A program made the translations under genes and the position numbers. A DNA stretch of 6,068 nt from Gammaproteobacteria bacterium (lineage in GTDB: Bacteria > Pseudomonadota > Gammaproteobacteria > DRLM01), in the NCBI GenBank assembly GCA_015490395.1, contig WFXX01000041.1, forward strand, positions 1-6,068. The letters are read 5' to 3'. Below the pieces are notes generated by a model. The model searched no databases. It had not been told where the DNA came from and saw nothing but the letters and a program-made list of their open reading frames with translations. Positions 1 to 6,002 of this stretch are shown piece by piece (position 1 is the stretch's first letter; each line of letters begins with the position of its first letter).

Positions 1-93
1 GGCGGCGGCCCGGAGGATCCCCTCCACCACCCGCCAGTCCTTGAGGAAATGTTGGCCGAGGCGCTTGCGGGGCCGGTGCGGGGCGGCGTTCAC
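1..93 (-). CDS. rsmA: 16S rRNA (adenine(1518)-N6/adenine(1519)-N6)-dimethyltransferase RsmA (KsgA), N-terminal fragment
   Basis: Only the first 31 codons lie in the window; the rest continues past the left edge. The visible N-terminus contains RKRLGQHFLKD (residues 9-19), the hallmark opening of RsmA/KsgA (RKRFGQNFL-type), followed by a helix ending at GILRAAA. The family dimethylates two adjacent adenines in the 3' hairpin of 16S rRNA during late 30S assembly, using S-adenosylmethionine. The catalytic motifs are outside the window. The start is taken as GTG at 93-91: it is the only start codon before the conserved motif in this frame, and no in-frame start was seen in the roughly 35 nt upstream. 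No Shine-Dalgarno sequence precedes it. It begins 10 nt after the pdxA stop, so translation probably depends on ribosomes arriving from pdxA. The lptD-surA-pdxA-rsmA gene order supports the identity. Confidence 0.9.
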   Translation of the reverse strand, partial: MNAAPHRPRKRLGQHFLKDWRVVEGILRAAA

Positions 94-103
94 GGGGGGC
101 TGT

Positions 104-1078
104 TCACCGGCTGAGGGCGGCGGCGGTCTCCAGGGCCAGGCGCAGGCTCCCCGGGTCGGCCCGGCCGGTGCCGGCCAGCTCCAGGGCGGTGCCGTGGTCC
201 ACGGAGGCCCGCACGAAGGGCAGGCCCAGGGTCAGGTTCACCGCCCGCCCGAAGCCCTTGAACTTGAGCACCGGCAGGCCCTGGTCGTGGTACATCGCGA
301 GGACGGCGTCGGCGCCCGCCAGGCGAGGAGGGGTGAACAGGGTATCGGCGGGCAGCGGCCCCTCCAGGGCCAGGCCCTCGGCCCGCAGCCGGTCCAGCAC
401 CGGGCCGATGACCTCCAGCTCTTCCCGGCCCAAGTGGCCGCCCTCGCCGGCGTGGGGGTTGAGGCCGCAGACCAGGATGCGGGGCCGGGGGATGCGGAAG
501 CGCTGGCGCAGGTCGGCCTCCAGGATGCGCACGGTAGCCTCCAGCCCCTCCCGGGTGATGGCCCGGGGCACCTCGGCCAGGGGCAGGTGGGTGGTGGCCA
601 GGGCCACCCGCAACCCCTCGGTGGCCAGCATCATCACCACCCGCTCCGCGCCGCAGCGCGCGGCCAGGTATTCGGTGTGGCCGATGAAGGGGATGCCGGC
701 CTCGTTGATCACGCCCTTGTGCACGGGGCCGGTGATGAGGGCTGCCGCCTCGCCGGCGAGGCAGGCGTCCACCGCCGCATCGAGGGTGGCCAGGACGTAG
801 CGGGCGTTGGCCGGGTCCGGCTGGCCGGGGCGCTCGCGCCTGTTCAGGGGCAGGGGGAGGACGGCGAGGCGCCCGTCACCGCTCTGCGCCGGTTGCCCCG
901 GTCGCCAGGGCACAATGGCGATGTCCAGGCCCAGCCCTCGGGCGCGGCGGGCCAGCAGCTCGGGATCGGCCACCGCCGCCCAGGGGAAGGGCCGGGGCTC
1001 CCGGGCCAGGACCAGGACCAGCTCCGGGCCCACCCCCGCGGGCTCCCCGGGGGTGACCAGGAGAGGGGGCTCAGCCAC
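104..1078 (-). CDS. pdxA: 4-hydroxythreonine-4-phosphate dehydrogenase PdxA
   Basis: PdxA is a cytoplasmic, metal- and NAD(P)-dependent enzyme of the DXP-dependent pyridoxal 5'-phosphate pathway. It oxidises 4-phosphohydroxy-L-threonine; the product decarboxylates and is condensed by PdxJ. The protein is 324 aa, close to the 329 aa of E. coli PdxA. Visible family motifs are TPGEPAGVGPE (residues 9-19), ITGPVHKGVINEAG (115-128), GHTEY with the substrate-contacting His134/Thr135, and the three metal-ligand histidines: His164 in TTHLPL, His209 in NPHAGEGG and His264 in MYHDQG. FVRASVDHGTALE (288-300) is the conserved C-terminal signature. The open frame extends far upstream, but that part only shadows surA. 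GTG at 1078 is chosen because it places the TPGEPAG motif at the usual distance from the N-terminus and has a purine-rich ribosome site just upstream. It overlaps the surA stop by 8 nt, implying translational coupling. No key residue is missing. Confidence 0.96.
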   Translation of the reverse strand: MAEPPLLVTPGEPAGVGPELVLVLAREPRPFPWAAVADPELLARRARGLGLDIAIVPWRPGQPAQSGDGRLAVLPLPLNRRERPGQPDPANARYVLATLDAAVDACLAGEAAALITGPVHKGVINEAGIPFIGHTEYLAARCGAERVVMMLATEGLRVALATTHLPLAEVPRAITREGLEATVRILEADLRQRFRIPRPRILVCGLNPHAGEGGHLGREELEVIGPVLDRLRAEGLALEGPLPADTLFTPPRLAGADAVLAMYHDQGLPVLKFKGFGRAVNLTLGLPFVRASVDHGTALELAGTGRADPGSLRLALETAAALSR

Positions 1079-2441
1079 GGTGGGACGCTCCCTCCGCCGG
1101 GGTCTCCTCCAGGCGCACCTCCACGTGGGCCTCGTCCCGCAGGCGGCGCAGCCAGGCCTCCAGCTCCGCCTCCTCCTTGCGCCGACGCAGCCCCTCGCGG
1201 ACCTGCTCGCGCAGGAACTCCTCGGTGTCGTCGCGCTGCCGCCGCCCCTCCACCAGGGCCAGGTGCCAGCCGAAGGAGGTACGGAAGGGCTCGCTGGGCC
1301 GGCCGGGGGGCAGCTCCCGGATGGCGGCCTCGAAGGCCGGATCCAGCTGCCCTGGGCGCACCCAGCCCAGATCCCCCCCGGCGTCGGCCGTCGGCTGATC
1401 CTGGGAGTGGCGGCGGGCCAGCTCGGCGAAGCCCTCGCCGGCCAGGATTCGCTGGCGCAGGGCCTCCAGCCGACGTCGGGCCTCCTCGTCGCTGGTGAGG
1501 GCATCGGGGCGAATGAGGATGTGCCGCACCCGGGTCTCGGTGACCAGGTGCCGGGGGCCGCTGCGGCGCTTGTCCAGGAGCTTGACGATGTGGAAGCCGC
1601 TGGGGCTGCGGATGAGGCCGCTGATCTGACCCGGCTCTAGCCCCCGCACCGGCTCCACGAAGGGCGAGGGGAGCTCGTCTGCCCGCCGCCAGCCCAGGTC
1701 GCCCCCTTCCAGGGCCTGCTGGCCGTCGGAGTGGGCCACCGCCAGCTCGTGGAAGTCCTCGCCCCGGCGCAGCCGCTCCAGCAGCGCCTCGGCCTTGCGC
1801 CGAGCCGCGGCCACCTCCTCGGGGCTGGCCGCATCAGGAACGGCCACCAGGATGTGGGCCAGGCGGTACTCGGTGTCCTGGTCCCGGCTGCGACGCTCGG
1901 CCAGGAGGCGCTCCACCTCGGCGCGGCTGACCTGCACCCGCGAGCCCACCTCCCGGCGGTGCAGGCGGGCCAGCAAGATCTCCCGGCGGATCTCCTCGCG
2001 GAAGGTGGCGAAGTCGAAGCCCTCGTCCTCCAGGGTGCGACGGAAGGCCTCCAGGGAGAGGCCGTTGCGCTGGGCGATGTCCCGCAGGGCCCGATCCAGG
2101 TCCTCGTCGTCCACCCGCAGACCTAGGGCCTCGGCCCGCTGGAGCTGCAGGCGGGTCAGGATCATCCGCTCCAGCAGCTGGGGTCGCAGCACGGTATCGG
2201 GGGGTAGGGCGGCGCCCTGGGCGCGCAGCCGGCGCTTGATCCGCTCCAGCTCCTCCTCGAGCTCGGTGAGGGTGATGACGTCGTCGTTGACCACAGCCAC
2301 GATGCGCTCCAGCAGCTGACCAGCCCCGGCCGGGGGCGCGGGTAGCAAGGCTAGCAGCCCCAGCGGGGTCATGGCGAGGAGCAGGGGAAGCGCTCGAGCC
2401 CGGCGGGCCCAGGCGCGGGTGAGGGACGAGGGCTGTTCCAT
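1071..2441 (-). CDS. surA: Periplasmic chaperone / peptidyl-prolyl isomerase SurA
   Basis: SurA binds unfolded outer-membrane proteins in the periplasm and delivers them to the Bam complex; LptD is a known client in E. coli. The protein is 456 aa versus 428 in E. coli. Residues 1-40 form a Sec signal peptide with an Arg-rich n-region, a Leu-rich core and a likely cleavage at AGA|GQ. The mature start LLERIVAVVNDDVITLTEL (43-61) is the diagnostic SurA N-domain opening. The N-domain runs to about 188. Parvulin domain 1 spans about 190-290 (LAHILV, AHSDGQQALEGGDLGW, GFHIVKLLD). Parvulin domain 2 spans about 302-398 (RVRHILI, HSQDQPTADAGGDLGW, SFGWHLALVEG). A charged C-terminal helix follows, as in the family. 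The start is ATG at 2441, the only ATG among the gene starts here, with only a weak purine stretch upstream. It lies 48 nt after lptD, with no terminator-like hairpin obvious between them. Confidence 0.96.
   Translation of the reverse strand: MEQPSSLTRAWARRARALPLLLAMTPLGLLALLPAPPAGAGQLLERIVAVVNDDVITLTELEEELERIKRRLRAQGAALPPDTVLRPQLLERMILTRLQLQRAEALGLRVDDEDLDRALRDIAQRNGLSLEAFRRTLEDEGFDFATFREEIRREILLARLHRREVGSRVQVSRAEVERLLAERRSRDQDTEYRLAHILVAVPDAASPEEVAAARRKAEALLERLRRGEDFHELAVAHSDGQQALEGGDLGWRRADELPSPFVEPVRGLEPGQISGLIRSPSGFHIVKLLDKRRSGPRHLVTETRVRHILIRPDALTSDEEARRRLEALRQRILAGEGFAELARRHSQDQPTADAGGDLGWVRPGQLDPAFEAAIRELPPGRPSEPFRTSFGWHLALVEGRRQRDDTEEFLREQVREGLRRRKEEAELEAWLRRLRDEAHVEVRLEETPAEGASHRG
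1088..1095 (-). promoter_or_regulatory. Shine-Dalgarno site of pdxA, inside the end of surA
   Basis: GGAGGGAG on the minus strand ends 9 nt before the pdxA GTG at 1078. It lies within the last surA codons. It supports the GTG start over any codon further upstream in the long open frame, and suggests that ribosomes finishing surA can restart on pdxA. Confidence 0.6.
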
Positions 2442-2489
2442 ATGGTCTTCGCTCGGAGGCTTGCGCGCTCTGGCGAGGGGCCGCCCGGC

Positions 2490-4655
2490 TCAGCCGGGGT
2501 AGCCGAGGATAGCACGGCGCAGCAGGGGCCCGGTGCGCCGACCCAGGCCACCCAGGCCCCGCAGCTCCAGCTGCAGGTAGAGCTCCCGGTTGGCCTCGCC
2601 GGAGCCGGCGCGCAAGTAGCTGCGCCAGAGCAGCTCCAGGGACCAGCAGCAGCTCTCGCGGCGCACGCCGGCCAGGGCCTCCAGCAGGCGCCGGTCCCGC
2701 AGGGACCAGGCCCAGCGCCCCACCGGGCGCCAAGCGGGCCCCAGGCGCCACAGGAAGGAGACCTCCGCCTGGCGGATCCGGTTCCGCCGGTGGCGGAAGC
2801 CCAGGTGCAGCAGCCGCTCCGGTCCCCGGCGCAGGCTGGCCCGCAGCCCCCCCTTCTCCACTTGGCCGGTGTCCGGATCCCAGGTCAGGTCGCCGCCGGC
2901 CCCCAGCGGGCCCCGGGGCAGGAGCTCGGCCTCGGCCAGGAGGGGGGAGTCCCGGTCGGTCTCCGGCGCCCGGCCGGGCAGGGTCACCCGCCGGGGCTGG
3001 AAGTAGAAGAGGCGCCCCAGGGCCACCCGGGCCCATGTGGTGCCCTCGCGGTCCAGGAGGCGGCTGGTCAGGACCGCCGCTGCCTGGCGGGCATCGCCCA
3101 CGCGGTCGGCCCCGGTGAAGCGGTTCTCCCGCAAGAGGGTGGCGAGCTGGAGGTCGTAGAGGCCGGTGTCGAAGACTGGAAAGCCCGCCTGGTCCCGGAA
3201 GGGGGCGTGGAGCAGGAACAGGCGCGGCTCCAGGGTATGCAGCCAGCGCCCCCCCCGGTAGGGCCGCTCCAGGAACAGCCCGGCGTCCAGCGACAGCAGG
3301 GGGACCACGCGGGTCAGGCGGGAGGCCGCACCCGGGGCCTGGCCCGTCAGGCGATAACGGGTCAGGTCCAGGGTGACCCGGGGCACCAGGAACCAGCCGG
3401 GGGTGCGCCGGGGCCAGGCCAGGGAGGGGGCCAGGTGCAGCCGCCAGCCCTGGAGGGTGTCCGGCCGGGCGAAGCGCACCGCCTCGAGGCCGAGGCGCGC
3501 CTCGGCCGCCAGGGGCGCTTCCCCCCGCCAGGCCAGCTCCAGCTCGGGCAGGCGCTGGTAGGGCCGGGCGCCGGGGGGGAGGTCGGGGTTGAGGGTCTGG
3601 TAGCCTCGGGCCCGCAGGGCCAGGCTCCAGGCCGGGCCCCGACGGCGGAGCTCGGCCAGGCGGGGCAGGAAGGGCGTGGCCGCGGCGGCCAGGCTCCCCC
3701 CCAGCTCCTGGAGATAGTCCGCGTCCGAGACCAGGGCATAGTCCAGCCGGGCCTCCCAGCCGGGGGCGGGGCGCGCCCGGTGCTCCAGACGCAGGCGGTA
3801 GCGGTCCTTGCCATAGAGCTCGTCCCCGGGCAGGTACTCGGCGCGCAGCTCTCCCCGGCTCCGCCGCAGCAGGTAGCGGAACTCGGCCTGGCCCATGAGC
3901 CCCCGCTTCTGGATGAGGCGGGGGGTGAGGGTGGCGTCATAGTTCGGGGCGAGGTTCCAGTAGAAAGGGAGCGCCAGATCCGTGCCGGCCTGGTTGGTAC
4001 GTCCGATGCGCGGGGGGAGGAAGCCGGTCTTGCGCTGGTCGCTGAGGGGGAAGCTGAGGTAGGGCAGGTAGAGCACGGGCAGCCGGGCCGCCCGCAGCAC
4101 CAGGTGGCGGGCGGTGCCGGTCTGCCTCGCCTGGTCCAGCACTACCGTGCGCGCCCGCAGGCTCCAGTGCTCCCGGCCAGGGTCGCAGGTGGTGTAGGTG
4201 GCCCCTTCCAGGCGCAGCCGCTGGCCTTCCCGCACCAGGCGCCGGGCGGTGCCGTGGGCGTGCTGGGAGGCGTAGCTGTAGCGGGCCTGCTCCGCCACGC
4301 CCCGGCCGGTGCCGAGCTCCAGGCGGGCCCGCTCGCCCTCCACCACCAGGGGGCCGTCCACCAGCCGCACCGCCCCCTCGGCCTCGGCCAGGCCCCGGGC
4401 CTGGTCGTAGCGCAGCCGCCTCGATGTCAGCATCCGGTGGCCCTGGCGGGCCTCCACGGCCCCCTCCACCAGATAGGTTTGCCCCTTGATCCGGGCCCGC
4501 TCCCCGGTGAGGCGCAGGGGAAGTTCCGCCGCGTCCGCTTGAGCGGGCGGGCCGGCCGGGAAGGCGTGCCGGCACAGCCCGGCGGGGCCCTTCCCTTGCG
4601 CCCAGGCCGGGCCCGCCAGGGCCAGCAGGCAGCACCAGAGGGCGCGGCGGCTCAC
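2490..4655 (-). CDS. lptD: LPS-assembly protein LptD (OstA/Imp)
   Basis: LptD is the outer-membrane barrel that, plugged by LptE, receives LPS from the LptA bridge and inserts it in the outer leaflet. At 721 aa it is shorter than E. coli LptD (784) but complete. Residues 1-19 are a signal peptide cleaved after AWA. Residues ~45-185 form the OstA/LptA-like beta-jellyroll (LTGERARIKGQTYLVEGAVEA). PYLSFPLSDQRKTGFLPP (198-215) is the conserved join to the barrel (~225-712). Four cysteines match the inter-domain disulfide set of E. coli (31, 173, 724, 725): Cys28, Cys157 (TTCDPG) and the pair Cys669/Cys670 (ESCCWSLELLWRSY). The C-terminal ILGYPG is also family-typical. Two extra cysteines (8, 9) lie in the signal peptide and do not form a lipobox. 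The start is GTG at 4655, the only start codon between the upstream in-frame stop (4727-4725) and the signal peptide. Its nearest strong ribosome site lies 31 nt away. It is the first gene of the operon. Confidence 0.97.
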   Translation of the reverse strand: MSRRALWCCLLALAGPAWAQGKGPAGLCRHAFPAGPPAQADAAELPLRLTGERARIKGQTYLVEGAVEARQGHRMLTSRRLRYDQARGLAEAEGAVRLVDGPLVVEGERARLELGTGRGVAEQARYSYASQHAHGTARRLVREGQRLRLEGATYTTCDPGREHWSLRARTVVLDQARQTGTARHLVLRAARLPVLYLPYLSFPLSDQRKTGFLPPRIGRTNQAGTDLALPFYWNLAPNYDATLTPRLIQKRGLMGQAEFRYLLRRSRGELRAEYLPGDELYGKDRYRLRLEHRARPAPGWEARLDYALVSDADYLQELGGSLAAAATPFLPRLAELRRRGPAWSLALRARGYQTLNPDLPPGARPYQRLPELELAWRGEAPLAAEARLGLEAVRFARPDTLQGWRLHLAPSLAWPRRTPGWFLVPRVTLDLTRYRLTGQAPGAASRLTRVVPLLSLDAGLFLERPYRGGRWLHTLEPRLFLLHAPFRDQAGFPVFDTGLYDLQLATLLRENRFTGADRVGDARQAAAVLTSRLLDREGTTWARVALGRLFYFQPRRVTLPGRAPETDRDSPLLAEAELLPRGPLGAGGDLTWDPDTGQVEKGGLRASLRRGPERLLHLGFRHRRNRIRQAEVSFLWRLGPAWRPVGRWAWSLRDRRLLEALAGVRRESCCWSLELLWRSYLRAGSGEANRELYLQLELRGLGGLGRRTGPLLRRAILGYPG

Positions 4656-4681
4656 GGGTGGCTGGAAGGGGCGAGAGCCAA
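4652..4681 (-). CDS. Putative 9-residue leader ORF coupled to lptD
   Basis: A TTG at 4681-4679 opens a short frame encoding MALAPSSHP and ending at TGA 4654-4652. A perfect AGGAGGT ribosome site ends 4-5 nt upstream. The stop overlaps the lptD start as GTGA, the arrangement usual in terminate-and-restart coupling. Non-ATG starts are common here, so a TTG start is plausible. The peptide has no recognisable function and no run of a single amino acid suggesting attenuation. If used, its role would be to bring ribosomes to the lptD GTG. It may be a chance frame; I saw only this one sequence and cannot test conservation. Confidence 0.35.
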   Translation of the reverse strand: MALAPSSHP

Positions 4682-4784
4682 GGGAACCTCCTCGACGGCT
4701 GCGGGCGGGGCGGGCGGAAAAATCTCATAGAATGGTCGCCCCAGCCAAGAGAATCGCTCCCATCAACCGGGGGGTGCGCAGCCC
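4656..4784. promoter_or_regulatory. Divergent intergenic region with probable promoters for lptD (-) and the efflux pair (+)
   Basis: These 129 nt separate two divergent genes, so both transcription units must start here or inside the opposing genes. An AT-rich island at about 4717-4733 stands out against very GC-rich surroundings. On the plus strand it contains TAGAAT (4728-4733), a 5/6 match to the -10 box. On the minus strand it contains TATGAG (4729-4724), a 4/6 match. Neither has a good -35 hexamer at 16-18 bp. A minus-strand start near 4717 would put the AGGAGGT and leader ORF inside the lptD mRNA. In E. coli lptD has a sigma-E promoter; I found no convincing sigma-E type -35 here. Promoter activity is inferred from layout and base composition only. 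Confidence 0.4.
4686..4692 (-). promoter_or_regulatory. Strong Shine-Dalgarno sequence in the lptD leader
   Basis: AGGAGGT on the minus strand is a full match to the anti-Shine-Dalgarno core. The preceding GA extends the purine run. It sits 31 nt from the lptD GTG, too far for direct initiation, and no lptD-frame start codon exists closer to it. The start codon correctly spaced from it is the TTG of the 9-residue leader frame at 4681. Confidence 0.55.
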
Positions 4785-6002
4785 TTGCCCGCCGTGGCGT
4801 CCCAGGCCCGACCCTATCTCCTGCTTCTCCTGCTCCTGGCGGGTGCCGCCGGCCTGCTCTGGATCACCGCCCCGGAGCGTCGGCCGGCACCGGCGCCCCA
4901 GGTCCCGCTGCGGGTGGAGACGGCGACGGTGGAGCTAGCGGACCTGCAGCCCAAGGAGCGGGCCGTGGGGGTGCTCGTCCCTGCCCGGCGGGCGGTGCTG
5001 CGCTTCGAGGTCAGCGGCCGGGTGCGGGAGCGTCGGGTGGAGCCGGGCCGGCAGGTGGAGGCCGGGGAGGTGCTCCTGGCGCTGGAGGAGGGGGATCTGC
5101 GCGATGCCTTGGCGCGCGCGGAGGCGGCGCTGGAGCTGGAACAGAGGGCAGCGGAGCGGGACCGCCGGCTGCTGGCGCTCGCCGAGGAGGCGGCCCGGCT
5201 CCAGCGCCGGGAGGTGGAGCGCCTGCGCCGCCTGGAGGGCGGGGATCTGGCCCCGGCCTCCGCCCGGGAGGAGGCCCGTCGCCGCCTCCTGCAGCTGGAG
5301 GGGGAGGTGGTGCGCCTCCAGGCGCAGGTGGCCGCCGCCCCCGCCCGGCTGCGCCGCCTGGAGGCCGAGCGCTCCCGGGCGCGGCGGGACCTGGAGCGCG
5401 CCGTGCTGCGGGCCCCCTTTGCCGGCACGGTGGCTACCGTGGGCCTGGAGGTGGGCGAGCGGGCCACCCCCGCGGTGGCCGCCGTGGTCCTGGTGGAGAC
5501 CCGCCGGTTGCACCTGCGTGTGCAGGCTGGCCCCGAGGCGGCCCGCTCCCTGCGCCTCGGCCAGGAGCTGACCGTGGAGGCCGCGGGCCGCCGGCTGCGG
5601 GGACAGGTGGTGGCGCTGGGCTCGGAGCCCGAGGCCGGGTCGGCCACCTATCCGGTGGTGGTGGAGCTCCCCGGCGAGGGGCTGCTGCCCGGGCAGGCGG
5701 CCGTGGCCCACCTGCCCCTGCCTCCGCTGCAGGCCGTGCCCGTGGTGCCCGAGGCGGCCCTGGTGCGCGAGGGGGATCGGGCCTACGTGGTGGTGGTGGC
5801 GGCGGATGGGCGGACCCAGCACCGGCCGGTGCGCCCCGGTCCCCGGCAAGGGGCGCTGCGGGCGGTGCTGGAAGGGCTGGCCGGCGGCGAGCGGGTGGTG
5901 GTGCGGGATGCGGCCGCTTTGGGCGATGGCGTGGCGGTGGCGCCTGCTGGAGGCGGCAGGGGAGGCCTGGCGGGAGAGACCGGGGACGGGGCCCGTCGGT
6001 GA
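4785..6002 (+). CDS. RND efflux periplasmic adaptor subunit (HlyD/AcrA-type membrane fusion protein)
   Basis: This is the periplasmic adaptor of a tripartite pump, linking an inner-membrane RND permease to an outer-membrane channel. The 405 aa protein has a membrane anchor at about residues 10-28 and no lipobox cysteine, so it is anchored by a helix, not a lipid. The first lipoyl half is about 67-103 (LRFEVSGRVRERRVEPGRQV). An alpha-hairpin spans about 104-205, with a turn near EGGDLAPAS (151-159). The second lipoyl half begins at LRAPFAGTVATVG (208-220). The beta-barrel is about 240-312 and the membrane-proximal domain about 315-386, followed by a Gly-rich tail. The start is TTG 4785, 10 nt after a GGGGGG run (4769-4774). 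GTG 4794, three codons later, is an alternative and would still keep the anchor. The stop overlaps the permease start by 4 nt. Substrate cannot be told from sequence. Confidence 0.9.
   Translation: MPAVASQARPYLLLLLLLAGAAGLLWITAPERRPAPAPQVPLRVETATVELADLQPKERAVGVLVPARRAVLRFEVSGRVRERRVEPGRQVEAGEVLLALEEGDLRDALARAEAALELEQRAAERDRRLLALAEEAARLQRREVERLRRLEGGDLAPASAREEARRRLLQLEGEVVRLQAQVAAAPARLRRLEAERSRARRDLERAVLRAPFAGTVATVGLEVGERATPAVAAVVLVETRRLHLRVQAGPEAARSLRLGQELTVEAAGRRLRGQVVALGSEPEAGSATYPVVVELPGEGLLPGQAAVAHLPLPPLQAVPVVPEAALVREGDRAYVVVVAADGRTQHRPVRPGPRQGALRAVLEGLAGGERVVVRDAAALGDGVAVAPAGGGRGGLAGETGDGARR

Noticed and set aside
41..1498. A 485-codon plus-strand open frame opposite pdxA and the end of surA
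   Set aside because: Same GC-driven antisense effect: low-complexity Gly/Gln/Arg/Pro protein with no recognisable motif, covering genes with firm identity on the other strand.
1079..1504. A 142-codon N-terminal extension of PdxA in the open frame
   Set aside because: It lies wholly within surA in another frame, has no family similarity, and would push the TPGEPAG motif far from its normal N-terminal place.
2442..2489. Possible terminator or internal promoter between lptD and surA
   Set aside because: The 48-nt gap is GC-rich with no clear hairpin followed by a T-run and no -10-like hexamer on the minus strand; read-through from lptD is the simplest reading.
2442..4730. A 762-codon open frame on the plus strand running opposite the whole of lptD
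   Set aside because: Its product is rich in Gly, Pro, Gln and Ala with no domain, and it mirrors lptD codon for codon. Long stop-free antisense frames are expected where the third codon base is nearly always G or C. The minus-strand LptD has clear motifs and the conserved cysteines.
4732..4938. A 68-codon ATG-started plus-strand frame before and inside the adaptor gene
   Set aside because: No ribosome site precedes the ATG. The peptide is Arg/Pro/Cys-rich without a domain, and most of it overlaps the adaptor anchor and N-terminus in another frame.
5223..5364. A 16-bp direct repeat (5223-5238 and 5349-5364)
   Set aside because: Both copies encode Leu-Arg-Arg-Leu-Glu on opposite arms of the adaptor coiled-coil hairpin, 42 residues apart. 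Heptad sequence plus strong codon bias explains it without a DNA-level repeat function.
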